From assembly GCF_017948455.1 (NCBI RefSeq), contig NZ_JAFFSU010000003.1, positions 248,001 through 312,000 of the forward strand: a stretch of 64,000 nucleotides of DNA. The letters are read 5' to 3'. The position numbers were made by a program, and so were the translations under genes. Shown here one piece after another: positions 50,311 through 58,536 of this stretch. Under the pieces are notes generated by a model. The model searched no databases. It was not told the DNA's origin and saw nothing but the letters and a program-made list of their open reading frames with translations. The number at the start of each line of letters is the position of its first letter. The stretch's first letter is position 1. Source of the stretch: Streptomyces sp. GESEQ-4. GTDB taxonomy: Bacteria > Actinomycetota > Actinomycetes > Streptomycetales > Streptomycetaceae.

Positions 50311-51090
50311 ATGGCATCCGAAAGTGTCCTGCACCCGAGTCTCATCGTCCCGATCGGGCACGTCGAGCCCGTTCCCCGCCGGATCCGCGGGATGATCGGC
50401 GGCCGGGTCGCCTTCGACACCCGCCGCGCGCTGTACGTCTGGGAGTGGCAGGCATATCCGCAGTTCAGCACTCCGATCGAGGACCTGGTGGAGGGTGTGC
50501 TCCACGACGACAAGCACACCGAGCAGCTCGGTGCCGGATCCGCGCACCGTCACACCCTGCACGTCGGCCCGGAAGTCCGTGCGGGGGCGGCGTGGGTCTG
50601 GGGGGAGGGTGCCCCGCGAGCCCTGCGTGACACCGTGCGTTTCGAGTGGGAGGCGCTGGACTCCTGGTTCGAGGAGGAGGAGCCGGTCTTCGTCCATCCG
50701 CGCAGTCCGTACTCCCGTGTGGACGCTCTGCGTTCCAGCAGCTCGGTCCGAGTGGAGCTGGACGGCGTCGTGCTGGCGGAAGCGGCCGACTGCGTGAAGC
50801 TGTTCGAGACCGGCCTGCCGACCCGCTACTACCTCGATCGCACGAACATCGACTGGACGCGGCTGCGGCACTCGGACACGGTGACCCGATGCCCCTACAA
50901 GGGGACGACGAGCAGCTACTGGTCCTTCGACAGCGAAACCGCCTCCCACGAGGACATCGCCTGGACCTACGACTTCCCGACCATCCACGCCAACCGCATC
51001 GCCGGGCTCACCGCGTTCTACAACGAGCACGTCGATCTGTACATCGACGGCACGTTGCTGCCGAGGCCCGTGGACCCCACCCGAACATAA
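50311..51090 (+). CDS. DUF427 double-domain protein
   Basis: A 259-residue protein from ATG 50311 containing two related half-domains. The second is clearly of DUF427 type: SVRVELDGVVLAEAADCVKL, then TRYYLDRTNIDW, and TRCPYKGTTSSYWSF with AWTYDFPTIHANRIAG. The first half (residues ~30-125) repeats the pattern with more divergence. DUF427 proteins have no established activity. It lies between the CMD operon and the esterase and has no TGTCAC-type site of its own, although it may be read in the same redox context. Confidence 0.85.
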   Translation: MASESVLHPSLIVPIGHVEPVPRRIRGMIGGRVAFDTRRALYVWEWQAYPQFSTPIEDLVEGVLHDDKHTEQLGAGSAHRHTLHVGPEVRAGAAWVWGEGAPRALRDTVRFEWEALDSWFEEEEPVFVHPRSPYSRVDALRSSSSVRVELDGVVLAEAADCVKLFETGLPTRYYLDRTNIDWTRLRHSDTVTRCPYKGTTSSYWSFDSETASHEDIAWTYDFPTIHANRIAGLTAFYNEHVDLYIDGTLLPRPVDPTRT

Positions 51091-51112
51091 ATGTCGTGCC
51101 GTTTCCCGCACG

Positions 51113-51139
51113 CGTCACACTGTGGCTCCCGGCACGGTC
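51113..51139 (+). promoter_or_regulatory. ECF41-type promoter candidate for the esterase
   Basis: CGTCACA, 16 nt, GGTC followed by TCTTGAGG, 50 nt before GTG 51190; a slightly weaker match in the -35 first base. Confidence 0.58.
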
Positions 51140-51189
51140 TCTTGAGGTGGAAAGCCTTCCCATATCCACCTCTCTCAAGGAGCAAAACC

Positions 51190-52140
51190 GTGAGTGACAT
51201 CATCCTCGAGCCCGCGGCGCAGGAATTCGCCGACGCGACCGCCAAGCCGCCGCTGCTGTACGAACTCGGTGTCGAGGGCGCCCGCAAGCTGCTCGACGAC
51301 GTACAGTCCGGGCCGGTCGAGAAGCTCGACGTGGACGAGAAGTGGATGACCGTACCCGCCCAGGTCGGCGACGTACGGGTGCGCATCGTCAAGCCCGTCG
51401 GCAGCACCGGCGTCCTGCCCGTCATCCTCTACGTGCACGGCGGCGGCTGGATCCTCGGGAACGCCGGCACCCACGACCGGCTGGTGCGCGAGCTGGCCGT
51501 GGGCGCCGAGGCGGCCGTGGTCTTCGTCGAATACGACCGCTCGCCCGAGGCCAAGTACCCCGTCGCCATCGAGCAGGCGTACGCCACCGCCCAGTGGATC
51601 ACCACCAAGGGCACGCAGGAGGGATTGGACGCCTCCCGGCTGGTCGTCGCCGGTGACTCCGTCGGCGGCAACATGAGCGCCGCCCTCACCCACATGGCCA
51701 AGCGGCGCGGCGACGTCACCTTCCTGCACCAGTCGCTGTACTACCCCGTCACCGATGCCGCGCAGGACACCGAGAGCTACCGGGTCTTCGCCCACGGACC
51801 GCACCTGACCGCCAAGGCCATGGAGTGGTTCTGGGACGCCTACACCACCGACCCGGCGGAGCGGAACCAGATCACGGCCTCCCCGCTGCGCGCCACCCCG
51901 GAGGACCTCCAGGGACTTCCCCCGGCGTACGTCGTCGTCGACGAGAACGACGTGCTGCGCGACGAGGGCGAGGCGTACGCCCGCAAGCTGATCCAGGCCG
52001 GCGTGCCGACCACGAGCGTCCGCTACAACGCCAGCCTGCACGACTTCATGATGCTGAACACGGTCCGCGGAACTCAGGCTTCCACCGCGGCGATCGAGCA
52101 GGCCATTCACGTCCTGCGCAAGGCCCTCGGCACCGACTGA
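51190..52140 (+). CDS. HSL-type alpha/beta hydrolase (esterase/lipase family IV)
   Basis: From GTG 51190 (CAAGGAGC upstream) a 316-residue hydrolase with the HGGG oxyanion motif (LYVHGGGWILG near residue 82), nucleophile GDSVGG near residue 156, the Asp of DENDVLRDEGE and the late His in NASLHDFMML. This is the hormone-sensitive-lipase-like family IV of carboxylesterases acting on short acyl esters. A second alpha/beta hydrolase follows 90 bp downstream and is probably cotranscribed. Confidence 0.92.
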   Translation: MSDIILEPAAQEFADATAKPPLLYELGVEGARKLLDDVQSGPVEKLDVDEKWMTVPAQVGDVRVRIVKPVGSTGVLPVILYVHGGGWILGNAGTHDRLVRELAVGAEAAVVFVEYDRSPEAKYPVAIEQAYATAQWITTKGTQEGLDASRLVVAGDSVGGNMSAALTHMAKRRGDVTFLHQSLYYPVTDAAQDTESYRVFAHGPHLTAKAMEWFWDAYTTDPAERNQITASPLRATPEDLQGLPPAYVVVDENDVLRDEGEAYARKLIQAGVPTTSVRYNASLHDFMMLNTVRGTQASTAAIEQAIHVLRKALGTD

Positions 52141-52230
52141 TCCATTCCGCGCGGCAATTCCGTGGGAATTTCCGCACAGCCGAGCCCGATGACGCGCGCA
52201 ATTCGCCGGTTGACTGAAAGGCCCACTTCC

Positions 52231-52950
52231 ATGAATGCACAGAAACCCACCGTCGTCCTCGTGCACGGCGCGTTCGCGGACTCGTCGAGCTGGAACGGCG
52301 TCGTCGACAAGCTCCAGTCGCACGGCTATCCCGTGGTGGCCGCGAGCAATCCGCTGCGCGGGCTGACCGGGGACAGCGAATACGTCAGGCAACTCCTGGT
52401 GTCCATCGCCGGACCCGTCGTCCTGGTCGGCCACTCCTACGGCGGCTCGGTCATCAGCAACGCCGCCAAGGGACTCGACCACGTCAGGGCTCTCGTCTTC
52501 GTCGCGGCCTTCCTGCCGGAGCAGGGCGAGAGCGCGGCCGACCTGTCCGGCAAGTTCCCGGGCAGCACGCTCGGGGAGGCGCTCCACCCGGTGCCGCTCA
52601 CGCTCCCCGACGGGAGCCAGGTCGCGGATCTCTACATCGAGAAGAGCAAGTTCCACCAGCAGTTCGCCGCCGACGTCCACGCGGAGACCGCGGCGATCAT
52701 GGCGGCCACGCAGCGGCCCGTGGTCGATGCCGCGCTGGCGGAGGGCGCCTCCGCCCCGGCGTGGCGGGACATCCCGTCCTGGGTGCTCATCGCCTCCGAG
52801 GACCGGAACATACCGGCGAGCGTCCAGGCATTCATGGCCGAGCGCGCCGAGGCCACGGTGGTCGAGGTCGCGGCCTCCCACGCGGTCAGTGTCTCGCGTC
52901 CCGGTGAGGTCGCGCGACTGATCAACGAGGCGGCGCAGGCGACCGGTTGA
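52231..52950 (+). CDS. Cytoplasmic alpha/beta hydrolase, paralogue of the secreted enzyme
   Basis: A 239-residue protein from ATG 52231, closely similar throughout to the mature part of the secreted hydrolase at 39223-40065 (LVHGAFADSSSWNGVVDK, GHSYGGSVISNAA, EQGESAADLSGKFPGSTLG, ASHAVSVSRPGEVARL). There is no signal peptide. The catalytic triad residues are all present. It probably shares the transcript of the upstream esterase. The two paralogues act on the same chemistry on opposite sides of the membrane, which fits a detoxification or signal-quenching role; the substrate is unknown. Confidence 0.88.
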   Translation: MNAQKPTVVLVHGAFADSSSWNGVVDKLQSHGYPVVAASNPLRGLTGDSEYVRQLLVSIAGPVVLVGHSYGGSVISNAAKGLDHVRALVFVAAFLPEQGESAADLSGKFPGSTLGEALHPVPLTLPDGSQVADLYIEKSKFHQQFAADVHAETAAIMAATQRPVVDAALAEGASAPAWRDIPSWVLIASEDRNIPASVQAFMAERAEATVVEVAASHAVSVSRPGEVARLINEAAQATG

Positions 52951-53045
52951 GTGTGCGGTGGGTCGCGGCCGTCCGAGGCCGGCGGCGACCCACCGCCACC
53001 ACCGGCCGCACTCCGACCGGGCACCTCCGACACTGGGAGCACATC

Positions 53046-53387
53046 ATGAACACGAGCAAACAGGCCGCTCGTGGGCTGGCCGACCTTCAGGCGTACCTGT
53101 ACCGCGAGGCGCATCTCGGCGCCGCTCGCCGGCGTGTGTCCGCCTTCACCGAGAGGACGGCCGGGCTGACCCACGGGCAGAAGCGGGATATCGAGCAGTG
53201 GTATCTCGAGGAGCAGAAGTACGTGGCCCGCATGGTGACCGAGCACATCGCCGACAGCGTCGGCGCGGCCGAGGCGGCGCATCGCCTCCGGTTCGGACGC
53301 TGGCTGCGCGGGACGATGCTCGCGATGGCCGTGATCAGCCTGGTGACGTTCGTGTGCACGGCCGTCGTCGTGGCATCGGTGGCCTGA
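53046..53387 (+). CDS. Small C-terminally anchored membrane protein
   Basis: A 113-residue protein from ATG 53046. An amphipathic helical N-terminal part (LADLQAYLYREAHLGAARRR, residues ~10-80) is followed by one hydrophobic segment at the C-terminus (MLAMAVISLVTFVCTAVVVA, residues ~91-110). I recognise no named family. It follows the two hydrolase genes and could be the last gene of that operon. A short gap separates it from the LAL gene. Confidence 0.65.
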   Translation: MNTSKQAARGLADLQAYLYREAHLGAARRRVSAFTERTAGLTHGQKRDIEQWYLEEQKYVARMVTEHIADSVGAAEAAHRLRFGRWLRGTMLAMAVISLVTFVCTAVVVASVA

Positions 53388-53490
53388 CCCGCGGACGCGT
53401 CCCCCGGCCCCCTGGAGAGATACGGGCCGTGAGTGACTGAAACTGATCGGTTGTGCGACGCCGGGGTATGGTGGCGGCCGGGAGGCCGCC

Positions 53491-56262
53491 ATGGCGAGGG
53501 ACGGAGCACGGACCGAACTCATCGGGCGGCAGGACGAGTGTCAGCTCCTCGAAGGTCTCCTCGCGCAGGTCAGGGCCGGTCAGAGCGGGGTTGTGGTGCT
53601 GCGCGGCGAAGCGGGGATCGGCAAGACCGAACTGCTGAACCATCTACTCGACCGGGCCACCGGATGCCGTGTCGTCCGGGCGGCCGGCGTGCAGTCTGAA
53701 ATGGAACTCTCCTACGCCGGACTGCACCAGCTCTGCGCCCCGCTGTTGTCCCACCTCGACGGTCTCCCCGAGCCGCAGCGCGACGCACTGCGCACGGCCT
53801 TCGGCATGCAGGTCGGCGCCGCTCCCGACCGCTTCCTGGTCGGTCTGGCCACGCTGAGCCTGCTCGCCGCGGCCGTCGCAGACCAGCCACTGCTGTGCGT
53901 GGTCGACGACGCCCAGTGGCTGGACCGGGTGTCCGCCCAGACCCTGGAGTTCGTCGCGCGACGGCTGCTCGCCGAACCCGTCCTGCTCGTCCTGGCCGTC
54001 CGCGAGTCCGGCTCCCGTGAGGTCCTCGCGGACCTGCCCGAGCTTCCTGTGCGCGGACTGAACGAGCGTGATTCCGGCGAGCTTCTCGACTCGGTCGTCA
54101 CCGGCCCGCTCGACCAGCGGGTTCGGGACCGCATCGTCGCCGAGACGCGCGGCAACCCGCTGGCCCTGCTGGAGCTGCCACGCGGCCTGACCCTCCTGGA
54201 GATGGCCGGCGGCTTCGGAGGACTGGAGACCCGCCCCCTGTCCGGCCAGATCGAGGCGGGCTTCCTCCGCCGTATCCGAGCCCTGCCCACGCAGACCCAG
54301 CAACTGCTGCTGATCGCGGCCACCGAGCCGGTCGGTGACGTGTCGCTGCTGCGGCACGCCGCCGAGCGCCTGGGCATCGACGTGGAGGCCGCCGCGACCG
54401 AGGCCGAGGCCGCGGGACTGATGACACTCGGCACCTGGGTGCGTTTCCGCCATCCACTGGTGCGCTCCGCTGCGTTCCGCGTCGTCGGCTTCGAGGAGCG
54501 CCGGCGCGTGCACCGAGCGCTGGCCGAGTCGATCGACCCGACGCTCTACCCAGAACGCCGTGTCTGGCACCTGGCGAGCGCCACGACGGGACCGGACGAG
54601 GCGGTGGCCGCCGAACTGGAGGAAACCGCCGGGAGGGCGCACGCGCGCGGTGGTGTCGCGGCGGCGGCGGCCTTTCTGCACCGGGCCACCGAACTCACGC
54701 CCGATCCCGTGCGCCGCGGAACCAGGGCACTCGCCGCGGCGCGGGCGAAGTACCAGGCAGGTGCCTTCGACACCGCGCGGGAACTGGTCGACGCGGCGGA
54801 ACTGAGCCCCTTGGACGGGCTCGGAGCCGGCCGGGCGACCCTGCTGCGAGGGCAGATCATGTCCGCGGGCAAGAGCGCCAGCGCCGGACTGCCACTGCTG
54901 CTCGAAGCGGCCAAGCGGCTCCAGCCGTACGACTCCGCACTCGCCGGTCAGACGTACCGGGACGCGATCTACGCGGCCCTGACCGCCGGCCGGCTGGCCA
55001 CGGGCGGGGTCCGCGACGTCGCCGAGGCGGTGCTGGCGACACCGGAACACGTCGACAGCGCGAGCCGCGAGGACCGCCTGCTGACCGGCCTCGCACGGGT
55101 CATCGTCGAGGGCTACTCCGTAGGCACGCCGATCCTCATGGACGCCGTCGCGGAGTTCCGGTCGGAAAAGCTCTCACGGGAGTACGGCCTGGGATGGCTT
55201 CCGCTCGCGTGCCGTACGGCGCACAACACCTGGGACTTCGCCGCCTGGTCCGAGCTGTCGGCGGAGCTGGTCGACCTCGCCCGCGACAACGGAGCGCTCG
55301 CCGTGCTGCCGTCGGCGCTCCTGCTGCGCCTGTCGAACCGCGTGTTCGCCGGCGACCTGCGCGGCGCCGCCTCCCTCGTCGTCGAGGCGGACGCGATCGG
55401 TGAGTCCATCGGCAGCAGCTTTTTCGCGCACTACGGCGCACTCGTCGTGGAGCCCTACCGGGGACGGGAGTCGACGACCCGGCGCGCGATCGAGACCGTC
55501 ACCCACGACCGTCTCCTGCGCGGTGAGGGCAAGGTGACGACGGCCACCCAGTGGGCGACCGCGGTCCTGTGCAACGGTCTCGGCCGGTACGACGAGGCAT
55601 ACGTCGCGGCCGAGCGTGGCTGCGAGAACCCGCAGGAACTCGGGCTGTCCCTGCAGTCCCGGGTGGAACTCGTCGAAGCGGCCGTCCGACTGGGCCGTAC
55701 CGAACGTGCGGCCGAGGCCGTGCGAACCATCGACGAGATGGCGCAGGTCAGTGGCACTCCCTGGGCGCTCGGCACCTCAGCCGCCACGCGGGCCCTGGTG
55801 AGCGAGGGGGAGGCCGCCGACGTCCTGCACCGGGAGGCGATCGAGCGGCTGGACACGGCCGAGACCCGGATGGACAGCGCCCGGGCACGACTCCGTTACG
55901 GCGAGTGGCTGCGCCTGCAACAGCGGCGGGCGGAGGCCCGTACCCGGCTCGGCGAGGCACACGAGATGCTCAGCGAAGCCGGAGCGGACGCGTTCGCCGA
56001 GCGCGCGCGACGGGAGTTGCAGGCCGTGGGCGTCAAGGTGAGCGTCCGCGCCTCCACGGCGTCGGCCGCCCTCACCGCAAAGGAGGTCGAGATCGCCCGG
56101 CTGGCCCAGGGAGGCTTCACCAACCCGCAGATCGGCGCCCGGCTGTTCCTCAGCCCGCACACGGTCGAATGGCATTTGCGCAAGGTCTTCGCGAAGTTGG
56201 GCATCTCCTCCCGCAAGGAGATCGGCTCGGTGCACCTGGACGCGTTGGCGACCACATCCTGA
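53491..56262 (+). CDS. LuxR-family LAL regulator with AAA-type ATPase domain
   Basis: A 923-residue LAL: Walker A GEAGIGKTELL (residues 39-49), Walker B LLCVVDDAQWLD (~134-145), arginine-rich and helical TPR-like middle and a C-terminal LuxR HTH (LTAKEVEIARLAQGGFTNPQ, then FLSPHTVEWHLRKVFAKLG, ~861-912). It is full length and intact. Its domain order and many segments match the LALs at 16.1 and 58.5 kb, so the three are paralogues. It directly precedes the OsmC and truncated sigma genes and may control one of them. Confidence 0.93.
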   Translation: MARDGARTELIGRQDECQLLEGLLAQVRAGQSGVVVLRGEAGIGKTELLNHLLDRATGCRVVRAAGVQSEMELSYAGLHQLCAPLLSHLDGLPEPQRDALRTAFGMQVGAAPDRFLVGLATLSLLAAAVADQPLLCVVDDAQWLDRVSAQTLEFVARRLLAEPVLLVLAVRESGSREVLADLPELPVRGLNERDSGELLDSVVTGPLDQRVRDRIVAETRGNPLALLELPRGLTLLEMAGGFGGLETRPLSGQIEAGFLRRIRALPTQTQQLLLIAATEPVGDVSLLRHAAERLGIDVEAAATEAEAAGLMTLGTWVRFRHPLVRSAAFRVVGFEERRRVHRALAESIDPTLYPERRVWHLASATTGPDEAVAAELEETAGRAHARGGVAAAAAFLHRATELTPDPVRRGTRALAAARAKYQAGAFDTARELVDAAELSPLDGLGAGRATLLRGQIMSAGKSASAGLPLLLEAAKRLQPYDSALAGQTYRDAIYAALTAGRLATGGVRDVAEAVLATPEHVDSASREDRLLTGLARVIVEGYSVGTPILMDAVAEFRSEKLSREYGLGWLPLACRTAHNTWDFAAWSELSAELVDLARDNGALAVLPSALLLRLSNRVFAGDLRGAASLVVEADAIGESIGSSFFAHYGALVVEPYRGRESTTRRAIETVTHDRLLRGEGKVTTATQWATAVLCNGLGRYDEAYVAAERGCENPQELGLSLQSRVELVEAAVRLGRTERAAEAVRTIDEMAQVSGTPWALGTSAATRALVSEGEAADVLHREAIERLDTAETRMDSARARLRYGEWLRLQQRRAEARTRLGEAHEMLSEAGADAFAERARRELQAVGVKVSVRASTASAALTAKEVEIARLAQGGFTNPQIGARLFLSPHTVEWHLRKVFAKLGISSRKEIGSVHLDALATTS

Positions 56263-56283
56263 CCGCCGACGTGCCGACGGGGC

Positions 56284-56691
56284 CTAGACGGGCGACGCGT
56301 CCGGTTCCGCCAGCAGAGCGGGTACGGTGACGATCTTCGCCTCCCGGGTCAGCAGCCGGTGAATGGGACAGCGTCCGGCCGCCGCCAGCAACTGCTCCCG
56401 CTGAGCCGGGTCCAGGTCGCCGGTCAGCCCGACGTTCTTGACGATGTCCTTCTGCTCTCCGAACCGGACGGCGACGTCGACCCGTTCCAGTGGCCAGTCG
56501 TGCCGGTCCGCCATGGCCCGCACCGCCATGGAGGTGCAGGACCCCAGCGCGGCCAGCAGCAGCTCTCCCGGGGTGGGACCCGAGTCGTCGCTCATGGGCT
56601 CGGGCTCGTCGGCCGTCAGGTGGTGAGGGCCGATCGTGACGGATCGGGTGAGCCGCCCACCTTCGGCGACGGTCACGATGCGCGTGGTCAT
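56284..56691 (-). CDS. OsmC-family peroxide reductase-like protein
   Basis: From ATG 56691 a 135-residue OsmC-type protein with cysteines 52 (LAALGSCTSMAV) and 108 (AAGRCPIHRLL), the second within the CPIH motif of the YhfA/OsmC-like branch. The PTPGELLLAALG helix precedes the first. Members reduce organic or inorganic peroxides. It is a second thiol peroxidase besides Ohr (29048-29545), again under a sigma-type promoter. It converges on the LAL gene. Confidence 0.88.
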   Translation of the reverse strand: MTTRIVTVAEGGRLTRSVTIGPHHLTADEPEPMSDDSGPTPGELLLAALGSCTSMAVRAMADRHDWPLERVDVAVRFGEQKDIVKNVGLTGDLDPAQREQLLAAAGRCPIHRLLTREAKIVTVPALLAEPDASPV

Positions 56692-56750
56692 GGGTCTTCC
56701 TCTCGGCCGAGACGCGGGGACCATGGTGTGGCTCATCCCTCTGCCTCAGA

Positions 56751-56777
56751 GACCGAGCGGCGTACGGCCATGTGACA
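56751..56777 (-). promoter_or_regulatory. ECF41-type promoter candidate for the OsmC-like gene
   Basis: Minus strand: TGTCACA, 16 nt, GGTC, 59 nt before ATG 56691. Confidence 0.68.
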
Positions 56778-56972
56778 GGTCGGCCCGGAAAAGATCGAGT
56801 GTCCTGGCCGGTCCCGGGTCGCGGAGCGCGACCACGGTCCCACCACGGCCTGACTACGGCACCACCACGCAGCTCCCACGGACCGTCAATGGCGCGGTGC
56901 CGGCGCCGCCGCGCGAGGTTGGGACCAGCGGTGTTCCGAAGCCGCTGACCCATCCCGGCGGAGGAGTCGACC

Positions 56973-57683
56973 GTGGAGACATATCTGTGGGAAGCCAGGC
57001 GCACGCCGGTCCTGGGCGGTCGCCCGGCGGCCTCGACCATCGACGACTTGGAGGACGCGGCAGCCGTCTACTGGCGGATCCGGCCCTCACTCATCACGAT
57101 CGCCCATCGCATCGTCGGCAACGCGACCGAGGCCGAGGACGTGCTGCAGGAAGTGTGGCTGCGGCTGCACCGCACGGACCGCCATGCCGTGCACAGCCCG
57201 TCGGCGCTGCTCCGGACGATCACCGTCCGGGTGGCGATCAACGTCCTTCACTCGGCCCGCAGACGGCGCGAGTACTGCGCCACCCCCTGGCTTCCGGAGC
57301 CGCCCGACCCCGACGCCACACCGGAGGCCGTGGCCGAGCGACAGGACGCGGTGGAAGGAGCGGTCGGCCTGCTGCTGGAGACGCTGACACCCCGGCAGCG
57401 CGCCGCGTTCGTCCTTCGGGAGGGGTTCGGATATCCGTACGATCGAATCGCCGCGCTGCTCGACATCAGCGTCGTCAACGCGCGACAGCAGGTCGCCCGT
57501 GCCCAGCGGCGCCTCCTCGGACACGGCCGGCGGCGCTCGGTGGACGCCGTCACGCACCGCCGCCTCGTGCAGGCGTTCTTCGCGGCCGCTCAGGCAGGTG
57601 ACATGGCCCGGTTGGAGCAGGTCCTCCTGAACGACGTCGGACGGCCCGAGGGCGCGTCGGCGGCTCGGACTGCGGACGGTTGA
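56973..57683 (+). CDS. ECF41-type sigma factor truncated at the start of its C-terminal domain
   Basis: From GTG 56973 (GGAGGAG upstream) a 236-residue sigma factor with region 2 (RIVGNATEAEDVLQEVWLRL), linker TPWLPEPPDP, region 4 (LTPRQRAAFVLREGFGYPYD) and the first helix of the SnoaL-like extension (FFAAAQAGDMARLEQVLLND). It then ends with 14 unrelated residues. Its three relatives here continue for about 100 residues more. In ECF41 proteins the extension both activates and restrains the core; partly truncated versions have been reported to be hyperactive. The stop lies 15 bp before the sigma-type promoter of the next NmrA gene. Confidence 0.85.
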   Translation: METYLWEARRTPVLGGRPAASTIDDLEDAAAVYWRIRPSLITIAHRIVGNATEAEDVLQEVWLRLHRTDRHAVHSPSALLRTITVRVAINVLHSARRRREYCATPWLPEPPDPDATPEAVAERQDAVEGAVGLLLETLTPRQRAAFVLREGFGYPYDRIAALLDISVVNARQQVARAQRRLLGHGRRRSVDAVTHRRLVQAFFAAAQAGDMARLEQVLLNDVGRPEGASAARTADG

Positions 57684-57697
57684 CCCTGGCCGTGTGC

Positions 57698-57724
57698 TGT
57701 CACAGACGTGGCGCCTGTCCTGTC
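57698..57724 (+). promoter_or_regulatory. ECF41-type promoter candidate for the NmrA gene at 57769
   Basis: TGTCACA, 16 nt, TGTC, 44 nt before ATG 57769 and only 15 bp after the truncated sigma gene. It is the last motif copy in the window. Confidence 0.6.
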
Positions 57725-57768
57725 TGTAGGACGGAGCTGACAACCAGGTCGGTGGAAAGAGGGATCAC

Positions 57769-58512
57769 ATGCAGGTGGCCGTGGCCGGAGGTACCGGTCT
57801 GGTGGGAAGACACGTCGTCGCGGAGCTGCGAGCCGCCGGACACTCGCCGGTGATCCTCGCTCGTTCGCACGGCGTGGACCTGACCACCGGCGCAGGCCTG
57901 GCGGAGAAGCTGGCCGGCAGCGATGCGGTGATCGACGTGGCGAACGTCGTCACCACGCGGAAGAAGGTCGCCGTCGACTTCTTCTCCCGAGCGACCGGCC
58001 ACCTGATCTCCGCGGCGCGCTCGCACGGAATCGGTCATCTGGTCACCCTGTCGATCGTCGGCAGCGACGAGGTCGACTTCGGCTACTACTTCGGCAAGCG
58101 CGTGCAGGAGGAACTGGTCCGCGACGGAGGAGTGCCGTGGACGGTGCTGCGCGCCACCCAGTTCTTCGAGTTCCCCGAGCCCCTGCTGGCCGCGAGATTC
58201 CCCGTGGTCATGATGCCGAGAATGCTCACCCAGCCCGTCGCCGCGCAGGACGTCGCGGAGACGCTCGTCGAGCACGCGGTACGCGGCCCGGCCGGGATGG
58301 CACCGCAGATCGCGGGGCCCGACCAACTGGACATGGTGGACATGGCGCGTCGCATCGTGCGCTCCCAGGGCCGGCGCCGCCTCGTCGTGCCGGTGACGCT
58401 TCCTGGCAAGGTCGGCAGAGCGTTGACCACGGGCGGCCTGCTGCCGCGTGGAGAGTACGTCCGGGGGCGCCGGACCTTCGACGCCCATCTCACGCCCCGC
58501 GGGGCGTCCTGA
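57769..58512 (+). CDS. NmrA-type NAD(P)-binding oxidoreductase/epimerase
   Basis: A 247-residue relative of the other two NmrA proteins: MQVAVAGGTGLVGRHVVAEL, AVIDVANVVTTRKK, HLVTLSIVGSDEV and TVLRATQFFEFPE. Its C-terminus differs (an Arg-rich tail with GEYVRGRRTFDAHL). It lies directly downstream of a truncated ECF41 sigma gene, repeating the published sigma-plus-epimerase gene order. It converges on the third LAL gene with 24 bp between stops. Confidence 0.86.
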   Translation: MQVAVAGGTGLVGRHVVAELRAAGHSPVILARSHGVDLTTGAGLAEKLAGSDAVIDVANVVTTRKKVAVDFFSRATGHLISAARSHGIGHLVTLSIVGSDEVDFGYYFGKRVQEELVRDGGVPWTVLRATQFFEFPEPLLAARFPVVMMPRMLTQPVAAQDVAETLVEHAVRGPAGMAPQIAGPDQLDMVDMARRIVRSQGRRRLVVPVTLPGKVGRALTTGGLLPRGEYVRGRRTFDAHLTPRGAS

Positions 58513-58536
58513 GATGCCACGTCCGCGAAGCGCCGC

